Assembly (NCBI RefSeq): GCF_014196055.1
Contig: NZ_JACICY010000010.1
Location: forward strand, 1 to 64,000
Direction of reading: 5' to 3'
DNA length: 64,000 nt
Origin: Novosphingobium hassiacum
GTDB lineage: Bacteria > Pseudomonadota > Alphaproteobacteria > Sphingomonadales > Sphingomonadaceae
The position numbers were made by a program, and so were the translations under genes. Position 1 is the first letter of the stretch; each line of letters starts with the position of its first letter. This document shows positions 26,236-34,880 of this stretch, in pieces. The notes beneath the pieces are model-generated. The model had not been told where the DNA came from and did not search any database. It saw only the letters and a program-made list of their open reading frames with translations.

Positions 26236-27666
26236 ATGACTGAGACAGTGGACCTCACCAAGTACGGCAACCGCAGCTACGTGCGGGCAGTGCTCGGAAC
26301 CCAATTCGACGACATGCCGCAGTATGTCGATTTCCTGCGACGCGCGGGCGAGGAAGTGCCTGCCACAGCTGCCGATCGCGGCACGCACCGGCCCGAGAAC
26401 AAGCCGCTACCCTATGAGTATTACCTCGACCCGAAGTACGTGCCCGAGGAAATCGAGAAGATCTGGAAGAAGAAGTGGCAGGTTGCCTGCCGCGAGGAAG
26501 ACATTCCCAACATCGGTGACCGCGTTGCTTACGACGTCGGCCCGCTGTCTTTCCTGATCGTCCATTCGGGCGAGAACGAATTTTCTGCTTTCTGGAACAG
26601 CTGCCGCCATCGCGCTCGTCGTCTGTGCGGCAGCAAGCCCGAGTCGGGCGACATGGTGCAGTGCCCGTTCCATGCCTGGAGCTATGACCTCAAGGGCCAG
26701 CTCGCATGGGTACCGCGCCACGAGGAGTTCCCGAGCGCCAACGCCGAAAAGTTCAGCCTGCGCCCCGTGCAGTGCGACACTTGGGGCGGCAACGTGTTCA
26801 TCAATCCCGACCTTGAAGCCGGCCCGCTTTCCGAAGCGCTCGGCGTGATGCCGAGCCACTATCTCGATTGCCCGCAGGAAGATCGCTATACAGCTGCCTG
26901 GATCCGCAAGAAGGTCAAGATCAACTGGAAGTCGGGCCTTGAGGCGTTCCTCGAAGGCTATCACGTGCTGACAACCCACCCGAGCGGCATGCCGATTTTC
27001 GGTTCGACCTATACACAGACCGATTGCTGGGACGATGGCAAGGCCAGCGTCAGCCGCCTGATCACTCCAGCGCTCGTGCCTGATGGCTGGGTCAAGGACG
27101 ATGTTACCCCGCGCCTCGCGCTCGAACTGTTCTGCAACACCTATGGCCTGCCATTCCCCCCCGAGGGCGTGGGCAAGACCGTTGGCGAGGCACGTGCCTA
27201 TGCTGCAAAAAAGACGGCCGAGCTGCATTTCAACGAACGCGGCGTCGATTTCAGCGACCGTTCGATTTCCTACCTGGTCGACATGCACCAATGGTTTGCA
27301 TTCCCCGCACACTTCCCATGGTGGGGTGAGGGTCTTTCGTGGTGGTACAACTTCACGCCGCTGGGCGACAGCCCCGACGAATGCGTGATGGAGATCCGCT
27401 GGCTCCGGCCGATTGAGAAGGGTGCGCCGCGCCCGCCACTGCCCAAGTGCGTCGAAATCGATTTCCATGAGCAGGGCCGCGACTATCCCGAGACCGGCCA
27501 GGTCGGCTTCATCATGGATGAAGACATGGAAAACATGGAGGAAGTCCACCGCGGTATGAAGGCGGCAGACCCGGCCGTCGCGCGGCCGATCCTCGCCACC
27601 GAGCAGGAAATCCGCATCCGGCACTTCCACGAAGCCTATATCAAGGCGATGGATATCACGCTCTGA
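26236..27666 (+). CDS. Rieske non-haem iron oxygenase, alpha subunit
   Basis: A 476-residue ring-hydroxylating-type oxygenase. The Rieske [2Fe-2S] site is CRH (Cys123, His125) and CPFH (Cys143, His146). The mononuclear iron site has FLEGYHVLTTH (His243, His248), and the third ligand is probably an Asp in MDEDMENMEEV near the C-terminus. It would hydroxylate or oxidatively cleave a cyclic substrate. The first 60 residues are an extension before the usual start of the fold. No beta subunit, ferredoxin or reductase gene is adjacent, so it is probably a homo-oligomeric type using remote partners. The surrounding EthD and SnoaL genes form a plausible module with it. Confidence 0.93.
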   Translation: MTETVDLTKYGNRSYVRAVLGTQFDDMPQYVDFLRRAGEEVPATAADRGTHRPENKPLPYEYYLDPKYVPEEIEKIWKKKWQVACREEDIPNIGDRVAYDVGPLSFLIVHSGENEFSAFWNSCRHRARRLCGSKPESGDMVQCPFHAWSYDLKGQLAWVPRHEEFPSANAEKFSLRPVQCDTWGGNVFINPDLEAGPLSEALGVMPSHYLDCPQEDRYTAAWIRKKVKINWKSGLEAFLEGYHVLTTHPSGMPIFGSTYTQTDCWDDGKASVSRLITPALVPDGWVKDDVTPRLALELFCNTYGLPFPPEGVGKTVGEARAYAAKKTAELHFNERGVDFSDRSISYLVDMHQWFAFPAHFPWWGEGLSWWYNFTPLGDSPDECVMEIRWLRPIEKGAPRPPLPKCVEIDFHEQGRDYPETGQVGFIMDEDMENMEEVHRGMKAADPAVARPILATEQEIRIRHFHEAYIKAMDITL

Positions 27667-27681
27667 TCACAGCGGATGGTC

Positions 27682-27720
27682 ACTGGCTGCATGAGGGCGA
27701 ATGCCTTGCGTGCAGCCAGT
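27682..27720. repeat. Ten-base inverted repeat after the Rieske gene
   Basis: ACTGGCTGCA (27682-27691) pairs perfectly with TGCAGCCAGT (27711-27720) across 19 bases, and the loop can pair further (AGGGC with GCCTT). It starts 16 bases after the stop codon. No T run follows, so it may stabilise or attenuate the mRNA; the 19-base spacer equals that of the repeat before the gene. Confidence 0.55.
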
Positions 27721-27818
27721 CTTGACTGCTGGCGCATAGGCACTCGCCGGAGTGGCGCGCAACGCGCAATTCGGCTCAACTGCCGGGGCGTGATTGTGAA
27801 CCTGAAAGAGCCGCAGCA

Positions 27819-28208
27819 ATGAAACCGGTAGAAGTTGTCAAGGCATCCTATGAAGCCATGCTTGATCGTGGCGATCTCGAAGCGTTTCTTGCGTTTTTCG
27901 CAGAGGACGGGGTCCTGCTCGAAGCCGACTCCCTCCCCTACGGGGGGCGGCACGTAGGCGTCGACGCCATTCGCACCGCCCTACTCCGGGTGGTGGAAAC
28001 GTTCAGCGCTTTCTCGTTTAAGCCCGACGTGTTCACAACGGCGGACGAATGGGTGATTGCCTACGGGACGTTTTCAGTCACCGTGCGCAGCACCGGAAAG
28101 TCCGTCTCGTTCCCTCTGGCAGAAGCTACCCGCGTCGTCGATGGGAAGATCAAGCTGATCAATCCCGTTTACAGCGATACGGCTGCGATACTCGAAGCGC
28201 TTAAATAA
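27819..28208 (+). CDS. SnoaL-like / NTF2-fold protein
   Basis: A 129-residue NTF2-fold protein of the SnoaL/ketosteroid-isomerase-like group. It has the usual N-terminal KASYEAMLDRGDLEAFLAFF helix pair, then FAEDGVLLEADSLPYGG and EATRVVDGKIKLINPVYSD. Such proteins isomerise, hydrate or cyclise, or act only as binding folds. It follows the Rieske gene after a hairpin and precedes EthD 2 by 27 bases, so it is part of the plus-strand operon. Substrate unknown. Confidence 0.78.
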   Translation: MKPVEVVKASYEAMLDRGDLEAFLAFFAEDGVLLEADSLPYGGRHVGVDAIRTALLRVVETFSAFSFKPDVFTTADEWVIAYGTFSVTVRSTGKSVSFPLAEATRVVDGKIKLINPVYSDTAAILEALK

Positions 28209-28235
28209 TCACACCCTGCAGGCTGGGAGAGAACT

Positions 28236-28622
28236 ATGATCAAGATCATCTACTTCTTGAAGCGCAAGAACGGCATCACCCCTGAACAGTTCAAGCACCA
28301 CTATGAAACGAGCCACGTGGTTCTGGCTAAGAAGTACATCGGCCACCTGCTAAAGGACTATGTCCGCAACTACCCCACCTTCGCGCTGCTCAATCCGAGC
28401 AACATCCCCGAAGGCACGGACCCTGTACCCTATGACATCGGCTATGACTGCATCACCGAAATGCATGTCGAGAACCAGGCTGCTGTCGAAGAAATGACCC
28501 GGATATTCAACGACCCGGCAGTTAATCCTATCCTTGTCGAAGACGAGCTCAAGTTTCTGGAGCGCGACCAGATTGTGATGATCACGGTCGACGTACTGAA
28601 CAATGGCACAGCACTTGGATGA
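28236..28622 (+). CDS. EthD-domain protein 2
   Basis: A 128-residue paralogue of EthD protein 1, sharing HHYETSH, GHLLKDYVRNYP and the C-terminal NNGTALG. It starts after GGGAGAG and its stop codon overlaps the start of the acyl-CoA ligase (ATGA). The presence of two diverged EthD copies around one Rieske gene suggests either successive steps or a heterodimer. Confidence 0.82.
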   Translation: MIKIIYFLKRKNGITPEQFKHHYETSHVVLAKKYIGHLLKDYVRNYPTFALLNPSNIPEGTDPVPYDIGYDCITEMHVENQAAVEEMTRIFNDPAVNPILVEDELKFLERDQIVMITVDVLNNGTALG

Positions 28623-30247
28623 TAAAGCCAGTGACTGCCAACGCACCCTATAGCGCGTCCCAGCGAGACACGGTTGTCGAACTGATTCAAAGGTCTGCGG
28701 CGAAGTATCCTGATCGTCCGTTCACGGTGATTGACGGTACGCCATATTCGTACGGCGAAGTCGATCGTAGATCGAACGCTATGGCAAGGGAACTCACCAG
28801 TCTTGGCGTGAAGGCCGGCCAGTGCGTGGTCACGTTGTTCGATACGAACATAGACGTGTTCACGTGCTGGTTCGCGATCAACAAGCTGGGTGCAGTATGG
28901 GTGCCGATCAACACCGCGTATCGTGGTGAATTCCTGCGGCACCAGGTGTCGGATACAGAAGCACGGATCGTGATCTGCGATGATCATTATCTCGAACGCT
29001 TCTCGCACATCGCTGCGTCATTGCCGGACGTGCAGCTGATCCTGACCCGGGGCGGCGCGACCGATCAGGGATGTCCAATCACGATCAAGCCACTCGATAC
29101 CTGCCGCGGATCCGACAGCGCGCCGCTTCCGCTCGAAGTCAAACCCGCAGACCTTGCCGCGCTGATCTACACCTCGGGAACGACCGGCCCTTCGAAGGGC
29201 TGCATGATCTCGCACAATTACCTCACGGCCATCGGCAGGGTCAACCGGCGCTATACCTGGCTCGATGAGGGCCAGACGCTGTGGACCTGCCTGCCGGTTT
29301 TCCACGCGGCTGCGCTATGTGCTGTGCTATCGGTAATGGCGGATGGGTCGTGCATCGCCCTTGCCAGCCAATTCTCGCTTACCCGCTTCTGGGACGAGGT
29401 TGAGACATCGGGTGCGACATCTGCCATGCTCATGGCCTCGATCTTCGCGCTCGTTGCACAAGCCCCGGAATGCGAAGCCGAAAAGCGCTACCGCGGCAAG
29501 CTGAAGATGGTGTTCGGTGTCCCGATCACGCCGCCTGTCCGAAAGGTGTGGCAGGAGCGCTTCGGTGTAGAACTCGTGTCGAGCTGGTCTTATGGCCAGA
29601 CCGAGGCGATCAGGATGACCGCTGTTCCCTTGGGGGAAACGCCGCCGGAGACTTGCGCCGGCCGCGCGGTGGACGAATACGAAATCCAGATCTTCGATGA
29701 TCAGGACCAGCCCGTTCCGGAAGGGACCGTCGGGCAAATCGTCCTGCGGCCCCGGCATCCGGGCCTTATCTTCGATGGCTACTGGAAGCGTCCTGACTCT
29801 ACGGCAGCAGCGTGGAAGAACCTGTGGATGCACACCGGGGACCTCGGCAAGATCATCGACGGCTACCTGTATTTCTGCGACCGGGCCAAGGACTACCTGC
29901 GCTCGCGTGGCGAAAACATCTCAAGCTTCGAGGTGGAGAGCTCCTTCCTCTCGCATCATGCCATTGCCGAAGTCGCGGTGCATGCCGTGGGCGAGCAGTC
30001 CACCGAAGATGAGCTCAAGGTGACTGCCGTGCTGCGCGAAGGTGCGCAGCTGACGGAGCACGAACTGTGCCTCTGGTCACTCGAGAACCTGCCGCACTTC
30101 GCGGTGCCGCGCTACATCGAGTTCCGCGACGCCCTTCCGAAGAACCCCACTGGCCGCGTGCTCAAGTACCAACTGCGCGATGAAGGCTGCACCCCGACAT
30201 CATGGGATAGAGAGGCAGCGGGTATTTCTGTCCGCCGCCGCAAGTGA
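28619..30247 (+). CDS. AMP-forming acyl-CoA ligase
   Basis: A 542-residue ANL-superfamily enzyme. The P-loop is IYTSGTTGPSKGCMISH, the A5 motif SWSYGQTEA, the hinge TGDLGKIIDGYLYFCDRAKD, and the C-terminal lysine region PKNPTGRVLKYQLR. It resembles the carnitine/crotonobetaine ligase branch. It activates a carboxylic acid to an acyl-CoA with ATP. The start overlaps the EthD 2 stop (ATGA), so the two are translationally coupled. It likely activates the acid from the Rieske/EthD module for the beta-oxidation genes on the opposite strand. Confidence 0.92.
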   Translation: MIKPVTANAPYSASQRDTVVELIQRSAAKYPDRPFTVIDGTPYSYGEVDRRSNAMARELTSLGVKAGQCVVTLFDTNIDVFTCWFAINKLGAVWVPINTAYRGEFLRHQVSDTEARIVICDDHYLERFSHIAASLPDVQLILTRGGATDQGCPITIKPLDTCRGSDSAPLPLEVKPADLAALIYTSGTTGPSKGCMISHNYLTAIGRVNRRYTWLDEGQTLWTCLPVFHAAALCAVLSVMADGSCIALASQFSLTRFWDEVETSGATSAMLMASIFALVAQAPECEAEKRYRGKLKMVFGVPITPPVRKVWQERFGVELVSSWSYGQTEAIRMTAVPLGETPPETCAGRAVDEYEIQIFDDQDQPVPEGTVGQIVLRPRHPGLIFDGYWKRPDSTAAAWKNLWMHTGDLGKIIDGYLYFCDRAKDYLRSRGENISSFEVESSFLSHHAIAEVAVHAVGEQSTEDELKVTAVLREGAQLTEHELCLWSLENLPHFAVPRYIEFRDALPKNPTGRVLKYQLRDEGCTPTSWDREAAGISVRRRK

Positions 30248-30276
30248 CCCAATTCATATTGATAAAGGAAACTACC

Positions 30277-31266
30277 ATGCGTGCGTGGATGATTGAAGAA
30301 CAGAGCGGCGTCAGTTCGCTGAAGCAGGTCGAGGTCGACAAGCCCGTTGCAAGCGGCACCGAAATTCTCGTCAAGATGACGGCACCGGGCGTGATCCCGT
30401 TCGACGTCGCGATCGTCAACGACCAGAACGAGGCGAACTTCCCTCCTTGCTCACTGCCACTTATTCCGGGAAACCAGGGCGCCGGCATCGTCGAGGATGC
30501 AGGGACTTGCAATCGCCTCAAGGTTGGCGATCGGGTCATGTTCGGCGCGTTCCCTTATGGGTTTATGCGCGCAGGCAGCTGGGCAGAATACTGCACGGTC
30601 GAGCAGGACCACGCATGGAAGATCCCGGATTCGGTGAGCGACGGAGCTGCCGCGCAGGCGTCGGTCGCCTATCCCACCGCCTATCGCGCGCTGATGGAAG
30701 CAGGCTTTGCCGCAGGAAAGACCGTACTGGTGCCCGGTATCGGCGGTTCGGTCGGCAATGCCGGCTATCAACTCGCTCGCGCGCTGGGTGCTGCCAACGT
30801 TATCAGCACCACCAGTTCCTCTGCAAAGGCAGAGCAGGCCCGCGCTGCCGGGTTCGAAAACGTGATCGATCTGTCCAAGCAATCAATGGCCGAAGGCGTT
30901 CATGCCATGAACAACGGCGAGGGCGTTGACATTGTCATCGATTCACTCGGCGGCCAGATCCTTGCCGAGACGGCCAAGTGCATCAAGCGCTACAGCAAGA
31001 TCATCTGCCTAGGGTTTGCTGCCGGGCGCGACAGCACGATCACACTGGCCGATCTGATCCTCTATCGCGGAAGCATTCAGGGTTATGGCGTCTACACGTG
31101 CACACCCGAGGAATGGGCCGACGCGTGGACGGTGTTCACCACGCTGGCTGACGAAGGCAAGATCAAGCCGCTGTTCGATCGCAGCTTCCCCTTCGATCAG
31201 GCACCAGAGGCGCTCGAATACATGGCCCACGCCCGGCCGTTTGGCGGCGTCGCGTTGAACTTCTGA
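30277..31266 (+). CDS. Zinc-free MDR-family NADPH reductase (quinone reductase-like)
   Basis: A 329-residue medium-chain dehydrogenase/reductase. The nucleotide-binding motif is VLVPGIGGSVGNAGYQLARA. The zinc ligands of true alcohol dehydrogenases are absent. Members reduce activated C=C bonds or quinones with NADPH. The start is ATG at 30277 after AAAGGAA, 11 codons inside a longer frame. It follows the ligase and precedes a SnoaL-like gene in the same operon. An enoyl-type or quinoid intermediate is the likely substrate. Confidence 0.88.
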   Translation: MRAWMIEEQSGVSSLKQVEVDKPVASGTEILVKMTAPGVIPFDVAIVNDQNEANFPPCSLPLIPGNQGAGIVEDAGTCNRLKVGDRVMFGAFPYGFMRAGSWAEYCTVEQDHAWKIPDSVSDGAAAQASVAYPTAYRALMEAGFAAGKTVLVPGIGGSVGNAGYQLARALGAANVISTTSSSAKAEQARAAGFENVIDLSKQSMAEGVHAMNNGEGVDIVIDSLGGQILAETAKCIKRYSKIICLGFAAGRDSTITLADLILYRGSIQGYGVYTCTPEEWADAWTVFTTLADEGKIKPLFDRSFPFDQAPEALEYMAHARPFGGVALNF

Positions 31267-31315
31267 CGCAACAATCGAATCGCGCACAAACTGCGCCAAG
31301 TGGAGGAAATTCAAG

Positions 31316-31732
31316 ATGAGCGATCTCGCAACCAACAAGAAGCTTGCCCGCGAATATATCGAACGCATCGGCCGCGGCGAAGTCGATGCCGTGGTCGATA
31401 TGTTCACTGACGACGGTGCCATCATCGTTGAAAGCAAGACCATGCTTCCGCCCGAAGTGCGCGGCAAAGAAGCGCTGCGCGGGCTCCTGACCGCACTGCC
31501 GCAGATGTTCCCCGAGACTGGCCTCAAGATCATCATCGGTGACATCACTGCCGAAGACAATCGCGTCTCAATCCGGGCACATTCCGATGCGGTTCACGCT
31601 TCTGGCAAAAAATACCAGAACCGCTATCACTTCCTGCTCTATTTCCAGGACGGCAAGATCAGCAGCAGCCACGAATATCTCGACAGCCTGCATCTGACCG
31701 ACGTCTTCTTCGACGGCGCACGTCCCGAATAA
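31316..31732 (+). CDS. SnoaL-like / ketosteroid-isomerase-like protein
   Basis: A 138-residue NTF2-fold protein (LAREYIERIGRGEVDAVVDM, FTDDGAIIVES, then YHFLLYFQDGKISSSHEYLD). The last motif is typical of SnoaL-like enzymes, with a C-terminal Glu-Tyr-Leu-Asp. It starts after GGAGG. It ends the plus-strand operon and is followed by a strong hairpin. Together with the SnoaL-like genes at 18455 and 27819 it is the third of its type in the window. Confidence 0.8.
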   Translation: MSDLATNKKLAREYIERIGRGEVDAVVDMFTDDGAIIVESKTMLPPEVRGKEALRGLLTALPQMFPETGLKIIIGDITAEDNRVSIRAHSDAVHASGKKYQNRYHFLLYFQDGKISSSHEYLDSLHLTDVFFDGARPE

Positions 31733-31743
31733 GCTACCTGGCT

Positions 31744-31774
31744 GGCGGTGCTCCGGGCAATCCGGCGCACCGCC
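31744..31774. terminator. Hairpin terminator between convergent operons
   Basis: GGCGGTGC (31744-31751) pairs with GCACCGCC (31767-31774); the interior adds CCGG/CCGG pairs around a five-base loop. It sits in the 63 bases between two convergent operons, with an A/T-rich stretch ending in four T downstream for the plus strand. It probably ends the EthD/ligase operon and perhaps both. Confidence 0.72.
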
Positions 31775-31795
31775 TTAGCCAATTGAATTTTGGCG

Positions 31796-32608
31796 TTACC
31801 GGCCCTTGAAATCAGGTACCCGTCGGTCGGTGAAAGCGGCAGTTGCTTCCTTGTAATCGTCTGTCATCGACGCCAGAATCTGGGTGCGGTTCTCAAGCTC
31901 AAGAGCAGCACCAAAGCTCGGCGCATGCAAATTTTCCCAGAAAATCCGCTTCGTATGTTTGGTTGCAAAGGGACTGTTTGCAAGAATCTGCCTAGCCAGA
32001 GCTTCGGCGTCGTTCATCAGGGTATCACCGTCTGACAACGAGACGACCAAGCCGATTGCCAACGCTTCCTCAGCCAGCACGGGCCTGCCGGTAATCAGGA
32101 TTTCGAAGGCCCGCGAAGCGCCAATCAGTCGCGGCAGCATATAGCTCATGCCGGTTTCGCCTGCCGTCAGCCCAAGCCGTACGGCAGCGTTCAGAAACTT
32201 GGCAGAGCGCGACGCCAAGCGCATGTCGGCCGCCAGCGCAAGCGCCATCCCGGCTCCGGCGCAGGGACCGTTCACCGCCGCGATCACAACCTGCGGCATG
32301 GCGCGAATGCGCGCTACCATGCCCGCAAACTGTTCCTGCCAGAACATGCGCTCCACCAGCCCAGAAGGCGCAGTGCGATTGCGCGCGTCAGCAGCCGCAA
32401 CATCCTGGCCCGAGCAAAAACCACGCCCGGTGCCGGTCAGAATAACCGCGCGCACTTCGTCGCGCGCGGCTATCGAATCCAACGTATCGTTAAGCGCCAT
32501 GACCGTCTCTCGGGTCAGCGCATTCAGTCGATCAGGCCGATTGAGGCGAACGACGACGATCTGGGGCGTCAGGTCCTGGACGACGAGGTCTGTCTCGATA
32601 TCTGCCAC
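31796..32608 (-). CDS. Enoyl-CoA hydratase/isomerase (crotonase family)
   Basis: A 270-residue crotonase. The oxyanion-hole motifs are GRGFCSGQDVAAAD and NGPCAGAGMALAL. Glu in GLTAGETGMSYMLPRLIG is a candidate catalytic acid/base. It starts with GTG at 32608, three bases after the small acyl-CoA dehydrogenase. It hydrates or isomerises an enoyl-CoA and is the last gene of the long minus-strand operon starting near 37.6 kb. Confidence 0.88.
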   Translation of the reverse strand: MADIETDLVVQDLTPQIVVVRLNRPDRLNALTRETVMALNDTLDSIAARDEVRAVILTGTGRGFCSGQDVAAADARNRTAPSGLVERMFWQEQFAGMVARIRAMPQVVIAAVNGPCAGAGMALALAADMRLASRSAKFLNAAVRLGLTAGETGMSYMLPRLIGASRAFEILITGRPVLAEEALAIGLVVSLSDGDTLMNDAEALARQILANSPFATKHTKRIFWENLHAPSFGAALELENRTQILASMTDDYKEATAAFTDRRVPDFKGR

Positions 32609-32611
32609 CGC

Positions 32612-33673
32612 TCAGGGCTGCGCAGCCAGCGCCTGCCGACAGACGTCCGCAGCCACACGGTCACGAAGCTGATCGGGTGAACCGCCGAGAATTTGGTTCG
32701 TCAGAGCGCGCTTCAGGAACAGGTGCGAATTGTATTCCCACGTGAACCCGACGCCACCAAACAGCTGAACGCAATCTTCAGCCATGGCGGCATAGGCCTC
32801 GCAGGCCAGCAACCGCGATTGGGTTGCCAGCGCCGACCAGTCCCTCGTCCTTTGCGCAAACATCGCACTTGCGTGAACCGCCAGCGAACGCGCCAGCTCG
32901 ATTGCAACCTTGTGATCTGCGGCGCGATGCTTGAGCGCTTGGAATGAGGCGATCGGACGCCCGAACTGCTGACGACCCAGCATGTACTCGACCGTCTCGG
33001 CAAGGCATTGCGCGGCACCGCCAACGCTGTCCCACGCCAGAGCGAGTTCGCTGTGCGCCAGCAGAACGGCCGCAGCCTCTGCCGTCTCGAGGCGAATGAC
33101 TGCTTCGGAAACACCCTGACAGTCTACTGCACCCCATGACCTGCCAAGGTCCCAGGTGCTCACTTCCGTAACCGTCAGGCCTGCTGACTCGCGGGCAACA
33201 AGGACAGGTGTTGCGCCTTGGCCAGCAAAGAGAAAGTGCGTCGCTCCCGGCGCGCCAGCCACCATGGGCAGCTTGGCATTTGCCATCGTCTGACCAGCCT
33301 CGAGCCAGACCACCGCTATGCGCAAACTCTGCTCGACGATTGCAGCGGTGACTTCTTCGGCGGCACTCGTGCCTTCGGCCTGAAGCGCATCGATTGCTGC
33401 CATGGTGCCCGAAAGCCAGACCGGAGCCAGACTACGTCCGAGCTCCTCGTAGATAGGCGCCAGCACGTCGAAACGCTGACCGAGACCGCCTTGCCCCTCA
33501 GGCGCGGTGAGCTGATACCAGCCCAATTCGCTGACTTCCGCCTCTAGCGCGAGGGCTGGCTCTGCCCGACCTTCCCAGCCGGCACGCCGATCGACCTTGT
33601 CGGCCAGCAGGCGAACTGCAACGTCGCGCAGCTCTTCCGGGTCGATGCGCATTTCGTCAATGGTCGAAGTCAT
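32612..33673 (-). CDS. Acyl-CoA dehydrogenase, small partner subunit (second pair)
   Basis: A 353-residue acyl-CoA dehydrogenase-like subunit with MLGRQQFGRPIASFQALKHR and the terminal LFGGVGFTWEYNSHLFLKRA. Its ATG overlaps the stop of the larger dehydrogenase upstream (ATGA). As with the pair at 20-22 kb, this points to a heteromeric enzyme for bulky acyl-CoAs. The N-terminal domain is shorter and more diverged than in the partner. Confidence 0.88.
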   Translation of the reverse strand: MTSTIDEMRIDPEELRDVAVRLLADKVDRRAGWEGRAEPALALEAEVSELGWYQLTAPEGQGGLGQRFDVLAPIYEELGRSLAPVWLSGTMAAIDALQAEGTSAAEEVTAAIVEQSLRIAVVWLEAGQTMANAKLPMVAGAPGATHFLFAGQGATPVLVARESAGLTVTEVSTWDLGRSWGAVDCQGVSEAVIRLETAEAAAVLLAHSELALAWDSVGGAAQCLAETVEYMLGRQQFGRPIASFQALKHRAADHKVAIELARSLAVHASAMFAQRTRDWSALATQSRLLACEAYAAMAEDCVQLFGGVGFTWEYNSHLFLKRALTNQILGGSPDQLRDRVAADVCRQALAAQP

Positions 33674-34860
33674 CCCAGCTTCTCCCGCGGCATGTTGAGG
33701 ACTCTTTCGGCTACGATGTTGCGTTGGATCTCGTTGCTGCCACCGGCAATGTTGTATTGGTAGCTGTTCAGGAAATCGAACATCCAGTTGCCGGTTTCGT
33801 AGCCCGCGCCCAGTACATACCGGGTATCGCGCATGGCTGCATAACCCTTTAACCGAAGGCCAAGCGCAGTGAAATCGCGCGACAGGCGCGAATAGGCGAG
33901 CTTGAGGATGGACGCGTCACCGACAGCCTCCCGGCCTGCGATACGATTGGCCATCAGCGTGGCGAGCATCGCCCGCATTGCCTCGATCCGCGCCGAGATA
34001 TCGACGATCGTACGTGCCACCGATGTATCGAGCATCGCGGTGTCGCCCGTTCCGCCCGTTGCAGCCAGCACCAGCCGCCACAGGGACAAGGCCATCCGTT
34101 CGGTCAGTTCCACCAGCGTCAGACCGCGTTCGGACGAGAGTGTGACTTGCGCCACCTTCCAGCCTTCGTTCTCCTTGCCGACAAGGTTTTCGACCGGGAT
34201 CTCTACCTCATCGAGGAAAATCTCGGCAAACTCCTCATCCCCGGTGATCTGCTTGATCGGCCGAACGTCGACTCCCTTGGACTTCATGTCCATCAGCAGG
34301 AAAGTGATCCCGGCCTGCTTGGGACCACTGCTGTCGGTACGGACAAGCAAGAGGCACTGGTCGGCAAAGTGGCCAAGAGTAGACCAGATTTTCTGTCCTG
34401 AAACGATGTAGCGATCACCCTTGCGCTCTGCACGCGTGCGCAGGGCAGCAAGGTCCGAACCAGCACCAGGCTCGGAGAAGCCCTGACACCAGATCTCACC
34501 TTTAAGAATTGCCGGCAGATGGCGCGCGCGCTGGGCTTCGGTGCCACATTCCACCAGCGTCATGGCCGCGTGGTAGAGCGAGACGAAGAACAAACTCATC
34601 CGCGGCGCACCGCCCCGTGCCAGCTCTTCGAACATCGCGATCTGTTCGTTCAGCGAACGCCCGCCACCATGCCACTCACTGGGCCAGTGCGGCGTGGCAT
34701 ATCCCGCCTCGACCAGCTTGGCGAACCATTCGCGCTGCATGGCAAGGAAACTTGCAGTGTCATCGCCTGTTTGCCGCTCCCGCCAGTCCTGTGGGAGATT
34801 TTGCGCAAGCCAGCTGCGGACTTCGGTCCGCAACTGCGCCACGGCGTCCTGATCGCTCAT
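33670..34860 (-). CDS. Acyl-CoA dehydrogenase, large partner subunit (second pair)
   Basis: A 396-residue acyl-CoA dehydrogenase. Signatures are IWCQGFSEPGAGSDLAALRT, YIVSGQKIWSTLGHFADQ and the C-terminal YQYNIAGGSNEIQRNIVAER. The start is ATG at 34860 after AAGGT; the upstream extension overlaps the crotonase and is rejected. With the small subunit it probably forms a heterotetramer like the FadE26/FadE27-type enzymes of steroid degraders. It lies between two crotonases in the operon. Confidence 0.9.
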   Translation of the reverse strand: MSDQDAVAQLRTEVRSWLAQNLPQDWRERQTGDDTASFLAMQREWFAKLVEAGYATPHWPSEWHGGGRSLNEQIAMFEELARGGAPRMSLFFVSLYHAAMTLVECGTEAQRARHLPAILKGEIWCQGFSEPGAGSDLAALRTRAERKGDRYIVSGQKIWSTLGHFADQCLLLVRTDSSGPKQAGITFLLMDMKSKGVDVRPIKQITGDEEFAEIFLDEVEIPVENLVGKENEGWKVAQVTLSSERGLTLVELTERMALSLWRLVLAATGGTGDTAMLDTSVARTIVDISARIEAMRAMLATLMANRIAGREAVGDASILKLAYSRLSRDFTALGLRLKGYAAMRDTRYVLGAGYETGNWMFDFLNSYQYNIAGGSNEIQRNIVAERVLNMPREKLG

Positions 34861-34880
34861 CGGTTCAACCTTGTCCTGGC

